A stretch of 64,000 nt of DNA from Streptomyces maremycinicus (GTDB lineage: Bacteria > Actinomycetota > Actinomycetes > Streptomycetales > Streptomycetaceae), in the NCBI RefSeq assembly GCF_001184025.1, contig NZ_BBYG01000009.1, positions 638,145 to 702,144 on the forward strand, given 5' to 3'. Under the pieces are notes generated by a model that had not been told where the DNA came from, did no database searches, and saw nothing but the letters and a program-made list of their open reading frames with translations. The position numbers and the translations under genes were made by a program. Below are positions 1 to 9,108 of this stretch, in pieces (positions within the stretch are counted from its first letter, which is position 1; every line of letters begins with the position of its first letter).

Positions 1-182
1 ACCTGGCCGGTGCCGACCAGCCACACCACGCGCGCGGCCATCACCGTCGTCTTGCCCGACCCGGCTCCGGCCACGATCACCTGCGGGGCGGGCGGCGCGG
101 TGATGCAGGCCGTCTGCTCCGGGGTGAACGGGATCCCGAGGAGCTCCTTGAGCTGCTCGGGATCACTGATACGGGCGGGCAT
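1..182 (-). CDS. adnB: AdnB-like UvrD-family helicase-nuclease, N-terminal fragment
   Basis: Leftward gene starting with ATG at 182 and running off the left edge; only the first 60 or so residues are present. They contain the Walker A loop GAGSGKTT followed by MAARVVWLV, which fits the AdnB subunit of the actinobacterial AdnAB motor-nuclease. AdnAB is known to unwind and resect DNA double-strand breaks, replacing RecBCD. It lies downstream of the AdnA-like gene on the same strand, the mycobacterial order, separated by 223 bases in which I see no gene. The nuclease domain is outside the window, so the AdnB assignment rests on the motif and the neighbour. Confidence 0.8.
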   Translation of the reverse strand, partial: MPARISDPEQLKELLGIPFTPEQTACITAPPAPQVIVAGAGSGKTTVMAARVVWLVGTGQ

Positions 183-405
183 GTGGAGAGGCTAGCGGCG
201 AGCACTGACAGTCGATGACAAATCACCCGACGGGAGCGAGAGAAGCGCAGGTCAGCACCTGTGGTGCGGTCCGTCACACGGGCCGCTCACACGGGCCGGT
301 CCCAGGGCGCCGGTCCCACGGGAGCCGTCGTACCGAGCCCGTCGTACGGATGCGTCGTACGGGTCTGTCGCTCGGGGCCCCTCACCGGTGTGTCCTGCGG
401 GCCCG

Positions 406-3400
406 TCACTCGACCACGTGCCGTCCCTCGGGCCGGGCGCTGCACGAGGCGCGGAACGCGCAGTGGGTGCACTGCTGGCCGGCGGTCGGGGTGAAACGCT
501 CGTCGAGGACCTTGCCGGCCGCCGTGGCGAGCAGGTCGCCGACCCACTCCCCCGCCGCGCCCTCGAGGGCTTCCTGCGCCTGCACCTTGGGCAGGCTCTC
601 GCCGCCGTCCCGCTTGGCGGCGCTCTGCCGCAGCTGGACGAGCTCGGCACCGCCCGGCGTGGGCCGTACGCCGTCGAAGGCCTCGTCGACGGCGCCCTCG
701 CGGACGGCGAGCTGGTACACGGCGAGCTGGGGGTGGCGCTCCACCTCGCGGGCGGTCGGCGCCTGTTTGCCGGTCTTGAAGTCGACGACGTAGGCCCGGC
801 CTTCGGCATCGGCCTCGACCCGGTCCATCTGGCCGCGGATGCGCACCTCGTACTCGCCCGCTTCGAGGGTGACGTCGAAGTCGTGCTCACTGGCGACCGG
901 GGTGCGGCCCGTGCGGTCCATCACGTGCCACTTCAGAAAGCGTTCGAGTGCCACACGCGCGTGTGCCTTCTCCTGAGCCGACTTCCATGGGGCGTCGAAG
1001 GCGAGGGCGTTCCACACGGAGTCGAGACGCTCCATGAGGACGTCGAGGTCGGCCGGGGTGTGCCCGGAGGCGACCTCGTCGGCCAGGACGTGCACCACGT
1101 TTCCGAAGCCCTGGGCGACGGTGGCGGGGGCGTCGGCCTTCACCTCACGGCCCAGGAACCACTGGAGGGCACAGGTGTTGGCGAGCTGGTCGAGGGCGCT
1201 GCCGGAGAGCACGACGGGCTGGTCGCGGTCGCGCAGCGGCACCTTGCTCTCGGTCGGCTCGAACATGCCCCACCAGCGGTACGGGTGGGCGGACGGCACC
1301 AGGGGCCTGCCGTCCTCGTCGGCGAGCGCGGCCAGCCGGGCCAGCCTGCGGGCGGCGGCCTCCCGGAGGGTGGCGGAGGCCCGGGGGTCGACCGTCGTGG
1401 CGCGCAGTTCGGCGACCAGCGCGGCGACCGCCAGGGGGCGGCGCGGGCGGCCGGTGACGTCCTTGGGTTCGACGCCGAGTTCGGCCAGGAAGCGGGAGGG
1501 CTGGTCGCCGTCGTCGGCGGGCGCCTTCACGGCGGTGACGACGAGCCGCTCCCGCGCGCGTGTGGCGGCGACGTAGAACAGGCGACGCTCCTCGGCGAGC
1601 AGCGCCCCCGGGGTGAGCGGCTCGGCCAGTCCGTCCCGGCCGATGCGGTCCGCCTCCAGGAGCGAGCCCCGGCGACGCAGGTCCGGCCACAGGCCCTCCT
1701 GGACGCCGGCCACGACGACCAGACTCCATTCGAGGCCCTTGGCGCGGTGGGCGGTCATGAGACGTACGGCGTCGGGGCGCACGGCACGCCGGGCGAGGGT
1801 GTCGGCGGCGATGTCCTCGGCCTCGATCTCGGCCAGGAAGTTCAGGGCTCCCCGGCCGCCGGTGCGCTCCTCCGCGCGCGCGGCGGTGGCGAAGAGCGCG
1901 CACACGGCGTCCAGGTCCCGGTCGGCGTTGCGGCCGGCCGCGCCGCCGCGCCGGGCGGCCCGCTCCAGACGGCCGGGCCAGGGCGTGCCGTCCCACAGGC
2001 TCCACAGCGCCTCCTCGGCCGTACCGCCGCCGGCGAGCCCTTCGCGGGCCTTCGCGAGCAGCGCGCCGAGGCGCTGGGCACCGCGCGCGTACGTCGGGTC
2101 ATGGGTGACCAGCCGCTCCGGCTCGGCCAGGGCGCGCGCGAGCAGCTCGTCGGAGGGCGGCGGGAGGGCGTTGCCCGCGGCGCGCTCGTCCTCGCGCAGG
2201 GCCCGGCCGAGGCGGCGCAGATCGGCGGCGTCCATGCCGGCGAGCGGGGAGGCGAGGAGGGTGAGGGCGGTCTCGGTGTCGAGCCAGCAGGCCTGAGCAC
2301 CGGCCTCGGGGTCCGCGTCGTCGGTCGCCGCCGCCGCGGTGGCCTCCGCCGTCGCCACCGCCCGCAGGGCCGTCAGCAGGGGGGCCACGGCGGGTTCGTG
2401 GCGCAGGGGGAGATCGTCGCCGTCGATGTCGAGGGGGACGCCGGCGGCGGTGAGGGCGCGGCGGACCGTCGGGATCGTGCGGGAGCCGGCGCGTACCAGG
2501 ACGGCCATCTCTTTCCAGGGCACGCCGTCCTCGAGGTGCGCGCGGCGCAGGATGTCGGCGATGTTGTCCAGCTCGGTGCCGGGAGTCGGGTACGTGTGGA
2601 CCTCGACGCGGCCGCCGTCGCGGGCGGCGGTGAGCTCGCGGTGCGCACGGACCTTCTCGGCCGGGAGGCGGGTCAGGGGCATCCGCCGGGTGAGCAGCCG
2701 GGTCGCCTCCAGCAGGGTGGCGCCGGAGCGGCGGGAGGTGCGCAAGACCTCGACGGGGGCCGGCCGGCCGTCGGGGCGGGGGAAGTCCTCGGGGAAGTCC
2801 AGGATGCCGTTCACGTCGGCGCCCCGGAAGGTGTAGATCGACTGGTCGGGGTCGCCGAAGGCGACCAGGCCGCGGCCACCGCCGGCGAGGGCGTGCAGCA
2901 GCCGCACCTGGGCCGGGTCGGTGTCCTGGTACTCGTCGACGAACACCGCGTCGTACCGCGCGGCGAGCCGCTCGGCCACTTCGGGGCGGTGGGCGAGGAG
3001 GACCGCGCGGTGCACGAGTTCGGCGTAGTCGATCACGCCGTGCAGATCGAGCACGTCGAGGTACTCGGCGAGGAAGGCGGCGGCCGCGCGCCAGTCGGGG
3101 CGGCCGATGCGGTGGGCGAAGGCGTCCAGCGCCGCGGGGTCGAGGCCCAGTTCGCGGCTGCGGGCGAGCACCGCGCGGACCTCGTCGGCGAAGCCGCGCG
3201 TGGTGAGGCAGGCGCGCAGTTCGTCCGGCCAGCGCACGTGCGCGAGGCCGAGCCGCTGGAGGTCGAGCTGGCCCTCGAGGAGTTCGCGGACGGCCACGTC
3301 CTGCTCGGGTCCCGACAGCAGACGCAGGGGTTCCACGAACAGGTCGGCGTCCTGGTGGGCGCGGATCAGGGCGTAGCAGTACGAGTGGAAGGTGGTCGCC

Positions 3401-3735
3401 TGGGGCGCGCGGGCGGCGCCCATGCGGTGCGCCATCCGGTCGCGCAGCTCCACGGCCGCCTTGCGGCTGAAGGTGAGCACCAGGATGCGTTCGGGGTCGC
3501 CGCCGCGGGCGATCCGGGCCGCCACGGACTCGACCAGGGTGGTGGTCTTCCCGGTGCCCGGACCTGCGAGGACGAGCAGCGGACCGGCGGTGTGGTCAAC
3601 CACGGAGCGCTGTGCGGCGTCCAGACGAGGGGGAACCACCCGGGCCGGCGGGGTACGCACCAGTCGGTAAGCGCCACGGTTCCCCTGTCGCCCCTGGGGG
3701 TGCGACAGGCGCCTGGTGGAGGAAGAGGAGCTCAC
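406..3735 (-). CDS. adnA: AdnA-like ATP-dependent DNA helicase with C-terminal Fe-S nuclease domain
   Basis: 1109 residues from a GTG start. Superfamily 1A helicase motifs are clear: Walker A GPGTGKTT (about 58-65), motif Ia TFSRKAA, Walker B VDEYQD (about 266-271), and GDPDQSIYTFRGA (about 294-306). The C-terminal third has VVDFKTGK, typical of a RecB-type PD-(D/E)XK nuclease. A cysteine near LANTCALQW plus the terminal CTHCAFRASC cluster would bind a 4Fe-4S centre. With the AdnB-like gene downstream it should form the heterodimeric end-resection motor. The length is as expected for the family. Start choice is uncertain within a few codons because the Ser-rich first residues have only a weak ribosome site. 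Confidence 0.9.
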   Translation of the reverse strand: MSSSSSTRRLSHPQGRQGNRGAYRLVRTPPARVVPPRLDAAQRSVVDHTAGPLLVLAGPGTGKTTTLVESVAARIARGGDPERILVLTFSRKAAVELRDRMAHRMGAARAPQATTFHSYCYALIRAHQDADLFVEPLRLLSGPEQDVAVRELLEGQLDLQRLGLAHVRWPDELRACLTTRGFADEVRAVLARSRELGLDPAALDAFAHRIGRPDWRAAAAFLAEYLDVLDLHGVIDYAELVHRAVLLAHRPEVAERLAARYDAVFVDEYQDTDPAQVRLLHALAGGGRGLVAFGDPDQSIYTFRGADVNGILDFPEDFPRPDGRPAPVEVLRTSRRSGATLLEATRLLTRRMPLTRLPAEKVRAHRELTAARDGGRVEVHTYPTPGTELDNIADILRRAHLEDGVPWKEMAVLVRAGSRTIPTVRRALTAAGVPLDIDGDDLPLRHEPAVAPLLTALRAVATAEATAAAATDDADPEAGAQACWLDTETALTLLASPLAGMDAADLRRLGRALREDERAAGNALPPPSDELLARALAEPERLVTHDPTYARGAQRLGALLAKAREGLAGGGTAEEALWSLWDGTPWPGRLERAARRGGAAGRNADRDLDAVCALFATAARAEERTGGRGALNFLAEIEAEDIAADTLARRAVRPDAVRLMTAHRAKGLEWSLVVVAGVQEGLWPDLRRRGSLLEADRIGRDGLAEPLTPGALLAEERRLFYVAATRARERLVVTAVKAPADDGDQPSRFLAELGVEPKDVTGRPRRPLAVAALVAELRATTVDPRASATLREAAARRLARLAALADEDGRPLVPSAHPYRWWGMFEPTESKVPLRDRDQPVVLSGSALDQLANTCALQWFLGREVKADAPATVAQGFGNVVHVLADEVASGHTPADLDVLMERLDSVWNALAFDAPWKSAQEKAHARVALERFLKWHVMDRTGRTPVASEHDFDVTLEAGEYEVRIRGQMDRVEADAEGRAYVVDFKTGKQAPTAREVERHPQLAVYQLAVREGAVDEAFDGVRPTPGGAELVQLRQSAAKRDGGESLPKVQAQEALEGAAGEWVGDLLATAAGKVLDERFTPTAGQQCTHCAFRASCSARPEGRHVVE

Positions 3736-4091
3736 GTGGTTCGCCGGTCCTGGTGGGTGTACTGGTTGACGGAGCGCCGCTCGGGGAGAGCGGTGATCGC
3801 GGGATGAGGGGGACGCGTGCAGCCGACGCTACGCCGACGAGCAGTCCGGAAGGACGGCTTCCGATTCTTCTCTCACGGCCCTCACGACTCCCGCGGCACT
3901 TACTGCCCTCGCAACCCTCACGACCCTCGCAGCCCTCACGGCTCCCACAGCCCTCACGCCCCTCCCGGCCCGCGTGCCCCGCACATCTCTCGCCCCTCGA
4001 ACGTACGGCATACCGCGGACGTGCCCCCTTTGCGCCGTTTCCCCCGTACGGGCCACAAGGTCCCCTCCGTCCCGTCCGATGGCGGAAGCTG
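3736..4091. other. 356-base gap with degenerate 9-bp tandem repeats, no convincing gene
   Basis: Between adnA and the alkyltransferase-like gene. About seven copies of a degenerate 9-mer close to CCCTCACGG run from 3906 to 3968. A rightward 94-codon frame crosses it, but it has no ribosome site and its Pro/His/Arg/Ser content is just the repeat translated. The adnA promoter should lie in the left part. Confidence 0.6.
3906..3968. repeat. Degenerate 9-bp tandem repeat, about seven units
   Basis: Units read CCCTCGCAA, CCCTCACGA, CCCTCGCAG, CCCTCACGG, CTCCCACAG, CCCTCACGC, CCCTCCCGG without gaps. The phase is a multiple of three, so it could have come from coding sequence, but no supported gene contains it. 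Confidence 0.75.
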
Positions 4092-4478
4092 TCAGGTGTG
4101 ACCTTCCGCGCGCTCGCCGCCGTCCCACCGCGCCCGCTTCATGTCGAGGCGGGGCAGGTGCCCCTGCGCGGCCCTGCTCGCCTGCTTCAGCGGCGTGCCC
4201 TCCTCGCGGTAGCGGTCCAGCGCCCGCAGCTCGTGGCCCGGGAGCAGCACCCCGTCCGAGCGGACGACACGCCACCACGGGACGGCGCCGCCGTAGAGGG
4301 CCATCACTCGGCCCACCTGCCTCGGCCCGCCCTCCTCCAGCCACTCCGCGACGTCCCCGTACGTCATGACCCGCCCGGGCGGGATCAGCTCCGCGACCTC
4401 GAGGACCCGCTCGGCGTACTCCGGCAGCGCGTCCGTGTACTCCGGGCGGGCGTCGTCCGGAAGGCTCTGCTCGCTCAT
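4092..4478 (-). CDS. Alkyltransferase-like protein (ATL, MGMT family without the acceptor cysteine)
   Basis: 128 residues when started at the ATG before SEQSLPDD; the longer frame has a low-complexity N-terminus and no support. It keeps the MGMT DNA-binding core: PPGRVMTYGDVA and RVMALYGGAVPWWRVV. The catalytic PCHRV motif is PWWRV here, with Trp in the cysteine position. Members with this change (ATL proteins) bind O6-alkylguanine without repairing it and hand the lesion to nucleotide excision repair. It stands alone on the left strand, divergent from the next gene. Confidence 0.88.
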   Translation of the reverse strand: MSEQSLPDDARPEYTDALPEYAERVLEVAELIPPGRVMTYGDVAEWLEEGGPRQVGRVMALYGGAVPWWRVVRSDGVLLPGHELRALDRYREEGTPLKQASRAAQGHLPRLDMKRARWDGGERAEGHT

Positions 4479-4666
4479 CCGCCCCATCCTGCCCCACGGC
4501 ACCGACAATGCGACGGGCCGGCGACCCAGGGTGACCCTCGCCCCCGGGCGGCGCTTCAGGCAGACTGTGCGCCCCCGCGTTTGCACCCTGATGCCCCCGT
4601 GTGTCGGTGGGGCATGCCACCATCGTGCGGGCGGTGACACCGGTGATACGAGATCAAGAAGAGACG

Positions 4667-7354
4667 ATGAAGCAGCAGGGCGTGCATCCTGAGGGCGCGG
4701 AAAGCACCTCTGACGCTACGCCGCGCCCGGACACCACCGACGCAGCGCGGGACGAGGTGCACATCGACGAGGTCGAGGGCGACGAACCGCTGCTCCCCGC
4801 GCGCGTGCACCGCCCTTCCGACCTGATGCGCCTGCTGGTGGGCGTGCTCGCCGTGGTCCTGCTGCTGGGCATCGCCGCCTTCGCGCACGGCACGACCTCG
4901 GGCCTCGAGCAGGACATCAACAAGGGCACCGGACAGGCTCCCGATCTCCTCATCAAGATCGCGGGGCTGGCGTCCAGCATCGCGATCCTGCTGGTGCCGG
5001 TCGCGTTCGCGATCGAACGGCTGATCAAACGCGACGGGCTGCGCATCGCCGACGGCGTCCTCGCCGCGGTCCTCGCGCACGGTGTGACCCTCGCCACCGA
5101 CCTGTGGGTCGCCAAGGCGGCACCCGGCTCGATCCAGGAAGCGCTCACCCAGCCCTCGCCCGGTGACATCCACGCCCTCACCGATCCCGTGCACGGCTAC
5201 CTCGCGCCCGTCATCGCCTATATGACGGCCGTCGGCATGTCCCGCCGGCCGCGCTGGCGTTCGGTGCTGTGGATCGTGCTGCTCCTCGACGCCTTCTCGA
5301 TGCTCGTCACCGGCTACACGACACCGTTCTCGATCATCCTCACCGTGCTGATCGGCTGGACGGTGGCGTACGGCACGCTGTACGCGGTCGGCTCGCCCAA
5401 CGTGCGCCCCACCGGACGGACGCTGATGGCGGGCCTGCGGCACGTGGGCTTCCGCCCGGTGAGCGCGGCCCGCGAGGAGGGACCGGACGCGGCGGAGGGC
5501 GACCGGGGCAGACGCTACTTCGTCACCCTGGAGGACGGTCCGCCGCTCGACGTCACGGTCGTCGACCGCGAACAGCAGGCCCAGGGGTTCTTCTACCGCG
5601 CGTGGCGCAATCTGACGCTGCGCGGCTTCGCCACCCGCAGCAGCCTCCAGTCGCTGCGCCAGGCGCTCGAGCAGGAGGCACTGCTCGCCTACGCGGCCAT
5701 CGCGGCCGGCGCCAACGCGCCGAAGCTGATCGCGACCTCCGAGCTCGGCCCCGACGCCGTCATGCTCGTCTACGAGCACACCGGCGGCCGCACCCTCGAC
5801 TCCCTGCCGGACGACGAGATCACCGACGACCTGCTGCGCAACACCTGGCACCAGGTACAGGCACTCCAGTCGCGCCGCATCGCCCACCGCCGGCTCGCGG
5901 GTGACGCGATCCTGGTGGATCGTTCCGGCACGGTGATCCTCACCGATCTGCGCGGCGGCGAGATCGCGGCCGGCGACCTGCTGCTGCGCATGGACGTCGC
6001 CCAGCTGGTGACGACGCTCGGTCTGCTGGTGGGCGCCGAACGGGCGGTGGCCTCCGCGGTGGGCGTCCTCGGACCGGACGCGGTCGCCGACTGTCTGCCG
6101 ATGCTCCAGCCCATCGCCCTGACCCGCTCCACGCGCGCGACGCTGCGCCGGCTGGCACGCGAGCGTGCGCAACGGGAGCGGGAGGCGGTCCTGGAGGCCT
6201 CGCAGCAGGCCAAGCAGGCCCGCCTGGAAGCGGCGGAGCACGACACCGCACCCGTCGTCCTGGAGAAGCCGGACAAGAAGGCCGTCCGCGCGGAGGCGCG
6301 GGCCGAGAAACGAGCCATCGACGACGCGCTGGAAGAGGCCCGCGAGGAGGATCTGCTGACGCAGATCCGGCACCAGGTCCTGCTGATCCGGCCGCAGGCC
6401 CCGGTCGAGCCTGCCCGGCTGGAGCGGGTGCGCCCGCGCACCCTGATGAGTGTCATCGCCGGTGCCATCGGCGCCTACTTCCTGCTGACACAGCTCACCC
6501 ACATCGAGTTCGGTCCGCTCATCGCCAACGCCGAGTGGGGCTGGGTGGCCGCGGCCGTGCTGTTCTCCGCGGTGAGCTACGTCGCCGCCGCGATGGCGCT
6601 GCTGGGCTTCGTGCCGGAGCGGGTGCCGTTCCCGCGGACGGTGGCCGCTCAGGTCGCCGGATCGTTCGTGAAGATCGTGGCCCCGGCCGCGGTCGGCGGG
6701 GTCGCCCTCAACACCCGCTTCCTCCAGCGCGCGGGGGTGCGGCCCGGTCTGGCGGTGGCCAGTGTGGGCGCCTCGCAGCTGTTCGGGCTCGGCTGCCACA
6801 TCCTGATGCTGCTGTCGTTCGGCTACCTGACCGGCACCGAGAAGACACCGTCGCTGTCGCCGTCCCGCACCGTCATCGCGGGCCTGCTCACGGTGGCGGT
6901 GCTGGTGCTCGTGGTGACCTCGGTACCGTTCCTGCGCAAGTTCGTCGTCACGCGCGTGCGGTCGCTGTTCGCCGGTGTCGTGCCGCGCATGCTGGACGTG
7001 CTCCAGCGGCCGCAGAAGCTGATCACCGGCATCGGCGGCATGCTCCTCCTCACGGCCTGCTTCGTGATGTGCCTGGACGCGTCGATCCGCGCGTTCGGCG
7101 ACGAGTCGACCTCGCTCAGCATCGCCAGCGTCGCCGTCGTCTTCCTCGCCGGCAACGCGCTCGGCTCGGCCGCCCCGACCCCGGGCGGAGTCGGCGCCGT
7201 CGAGGCGACCCTGACGGTCGGTCTGATCGCCGTGGGCCTGCCCAAGGAGGTCGCCGCACCCGCGGTGCTGCTCTTCCGCCTGCTGACGCTGTGGCTGCCG
7301 GTGCTGCCGGGCTGGCTGGCCTTCAACCACCTCACCCGCAAGGGCGCCCTCTAG
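4667..7354 (+). CDS. Integral membrane protein: kinase-like domain fused to LPG-synthase-TM/UPF0104 flippase-like domain
   Basis: 895 residues from ATG 4667, which has an AAGAGA ribosome site; 4601 is an alternative start. The N-terminus is acidic, followed by several membrane helices (for example LLVGVLAVVLLLGIAAF near residue 62). The middle, roughly 230-470, resembles an atypical kinase: VYEHTGGRTL, then HRRLAGDAILV and ILTDLRGGEIA. A charged helical linker rich in Arg, Glu and Ala follows. The last 300 residues are polytopic and carry NTRFLQRAGV and APTPGGVGAVEATL, typical of the aminoacyl-phosphatidylglycerol synthase/flippase membrane family. The soluble synthase domain of MprF is absent. 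The lipid substrate cannot be read from sequence. Confidence 0.85.
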   Translation: MKQQGVHPEGAESTSDATPRPDTTDAARDEVHIDEVEGDEPLLPARVHRPSDLMRLLVGVLAVVLLLGIAAFAHGTTSGLEQDINKGTGQAPDLLIKIAGLASSIAILLVPVAFAIERLIKRDGLRIADGVLAAVLAHGVTLATDLWVAKAAPGSIQEALTQPSPGDIHALTDPVHGYLAPVIAYMTAVGMSRRPRWRSVLWIVLLLDAFSMLVTGYTTPFSIILTVLIGWTVAYGTLYAVGSPNVRPTGRTLMAGLRHVGFRPVSAAREEGPDAAEGDRGRRYFVTLEDGPPLDVTVVDREQQAQGFFYRAWRNLTLRGFATRSSLQSLRQALEQEALLAYAAIAAGANAPKLIATSELGPDAVMLVYEHTGGRTLDSLPDDEITDDLLRNTWHQVQALQSRRIAHRRLAGDAILVDRSGTVILTDLRGGEIAAGDLLLRMDVAQLVTTLGLLVGAERAVASAVGVLGPDAVADCLPMLQPIALTRSTRATLRRLARERAQREREAVLEASQQAKQARLEAAEHDTAPVVLEKPDKKAVRAEARAEKRAIDDALEEAREEDLLTQIRHQVLLIRPQAPVEPARLERVRPRTLMSVIAGAIGAYFLLTQLTHIEFGPLIANAEWGWVAAAVLFSAVSYVAAAMALLGFVPERVPFPRTVAAQVAGSFVKIVAPAAVGGVALNTRFLQRAGVRPGLAVASVGASQLFGLGCHILMLLSFGYLTGTEKTPSLSPSRTVIAGLLTVAVLVLVVTSVPFLRKFVVTRVRSLFAGVVPRMLDVLQRPQKLITGIGGMLLLTACFVMCLDASIRAFGDESTSLSIASVAVVFLAGNALGSAAPTPGGVGAVEATLTVGLIAVGLPKEVAAPAVLLFRLLTLWLPVLPGWLAFNHLTRKGAL

Positions 7355-7427
7355 CGGCCTCCGACGCCCGTACCTCGTACGGCCCGCGCCCCGCGCGCGT
7401 GCCCGGAGGCCACCGCAGGATGGGATC

Positions 7428-8972
7428 ATGCCGAACCCCTCCCGCCTGCGCGCCGCCGCCGTGACCGCCACCGCCCTGCTGCTGTCGTCCATGGTGGCCG
7501 GCTGCGGCGACGACGCGCAGGACGAGGATCTGACGGCGCAGCAGCTGAGCTGGAAGGACTGCCCGGCCCCCTCCCGGTCCGAGGGCGGCGGCAGCGCCCC
7601 CTCCGCGCTGCCGGACGGCGACCAGTGGCAGTGCGCCACCATGAAGGCGCCCCTCGACTGGGACGACCCCGAGGGCGACACGATCGATCTCGCCCTGATC
7701 CGGGCCCGGACGAGCGGCGACGAGAGCCGCAGGATCGGCTCCCTGATCTTCAACTTCGGCGGCCCCGGCGGCTCGGGCGTCTCCACCCTGCCGGCCTTCG
7801 GCGACGAGTACGCGGCCCTGCGCACCCGCTACGACCTGGTCAGCTTCGACCCGCGCGGGGTGGGCCGCAGCGCCGGGGTGCGATGCGAGAACGACCAGCA
7901 GCTCGACGCGTACTTCCAGCAGGACGGCACACCCGACGACGCCGTCGAACGCACCGCGCTGCTGGACAACACCAAGGACTTCAACGCGGCCTGCGAGAAG
8001 AACTCGAAGAAGATCCTGCCGAACGTGCGAACCACGGACGCGGCCCGCGACATGGACCTGATGCGCCAGGTCCTCGGCGACGACCGGCTGTACTACTTCG
8101 GCATCTCCTACGGCACCGAACTGGGCGGCGTGTACGCCCACCTGTTCCCGAAGAACGTGGGACGCGCCGTCTTCGACGCGGTCGTGGACCCGACGCAGAC
8201 ATCCGAACAGGGCTCGCTCGGGCAGGCCAGGGGTTTCCAGCTCGCCCTCGACAACTTCGCCGAGGACTGCACGTCCAAGACGCAGGACTGTCCCGTCGGG
8301 GACACCGCGCAGGACGTGAAGGACCGGATCGCGGGGCTCCTCCAGAGCCTCGACGCCAAGCCGATCCCGGGCATCTTCCCGCGGGAACTGACGCAGAGCG
8401 CCGCGACCAACGGCATCGCGCAGGCGCTGTACTCCAAGGACTTCTGGGAGTACCTCACCGAGGGCCTGGAGCAGGCCTACACCGGCGACGGCAAGATCCT
8501 GATGCTGCTGTCCGACCTGATGAACGGCCGCAACGAGAACGGCGAGTACAGCAACATCACGGCCGCCAACATCTCCATCAACTGCGCCGACGACAAGCCC
8601 CGCTACTCTCCCGCCTATGTGCAGCGGAAGCTGCCGGAGTTCCGCGCCGCCTCCAGTCTGTTCGGGGACTTCCTGGCCTGGGGCATGGTCAGTTGCACCG
8701 ACTGGCCCGTCCCCGGCGCCGCCGACCATCCCGACGTCAGCGCGCCCGGCTCGGCACCGATCCTCGTCGTGGGCAACACCGGCGACCCGGCGACCCCGTA
8801 CGAGGGGGCCCGGAAGATGGTGGCCGCGCTGGGCCCCGGGGTCGGGGTGGAGCTGACGTACGAGGGGCAGGGACACGGTGCGTACGGCAGCAAGAACAAG
8901 TGCGTCCAGGCGGCGGTGAACGGCTATCTGCTGAACGGCAAGGTGCCGGCCGCGGGCACCGTCTGCTCCTGA
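7428..8972 (+). CDS. Secreted lipoprotein tripeptidyl aminopeptidase, alpha/beta hydrolase (first of a tandem pair)
   Basis: 514 residues with a signal sequence ending in a lipobox (SSMVAGC), so it should be anchored outside the membrane. It has the oxyanion NFGGPGGSG, the nucleophile elbow FGISYGTELGG, a C-terminal Asp in GNTGDPATPY and a His in GQGHGAYG. This is the Streptomyces Tap/SlpD/SlpE layout of exported serine peptidases that remove N-terminal tripeptides. It begins 73 bases after the membrane-protein gene and is followed 136 bases later by a close paralogue. It could be cotranscribed with either neighbour. Confidence 0.9.
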   Translation: MPNPSRLRAAAVTATALLLSSMVAGCGDDAQDEDLTAQQLSWKDCPAPSRSEGGGSAPSALPDGDQWQCATMKAPLDWDDPEGDTIDLALIRARTSGDESRRIGSLIFNFGGPGGSGVSTLPAFGDEYAALRTRYDLVSFDPRGVGRSAGVRCENDQQLDAYFQQDGTPDDAVERTALLDNTKDFNAACEKNSKKILPNVRTTDAARDMDLMRQVLGDDRLYYFGISYGTELGGVYAHLFPKNVGRAVFDAVVDPTQTSEQGSLGQARGFQLALDNFAEDCTSKTQDCPVGDTAQDVKDRIAGLLQSLDAKPIPGIFPRELTQSAATNGIAQALYSKDFWEYLTEGLEQAYTGDGKILMLLSDLMNGRNENGEYSNITAANISINCADDKPRYSPAYVQRKLPEFRAASSLFGDFLAWGMVSCTDWPVPGAADHPDVSAPGSAPILVVGNTGDPATPYEGARKMVAALGPGVGVELTYEGQGHGAYGSKNKCVQAAVNGYLLNGKVPAAGTVCS

Positions 8973-9108
8973 CTCCACCCCGAATCCCGATAAACACGCA
9001 GGTCAAAAGGTTATCCACAGGCCCCGACGGGTGGGCCGCGCGCCGCCTAATATGGCCTCACAGCCGTTCGCCGCCGAGCGCGGACGGCCTGCGAGGGGGG
9101 AAGTGCAC

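Noticed and set aside
388..3807. 1139-codon rightward open frame over adnA
   Set aside because: It is an antisense shadow of adnA caused by extreme GC bias; it has no ribosome site and its product is Gly/Val/Arg-rich without domains.
3817..4101. 94-codon rightward frame over the 9-bp repeats
   Set aside because: Composition is just the repeat translated; no ribosome site and it overlaps the end of the ATL gene.
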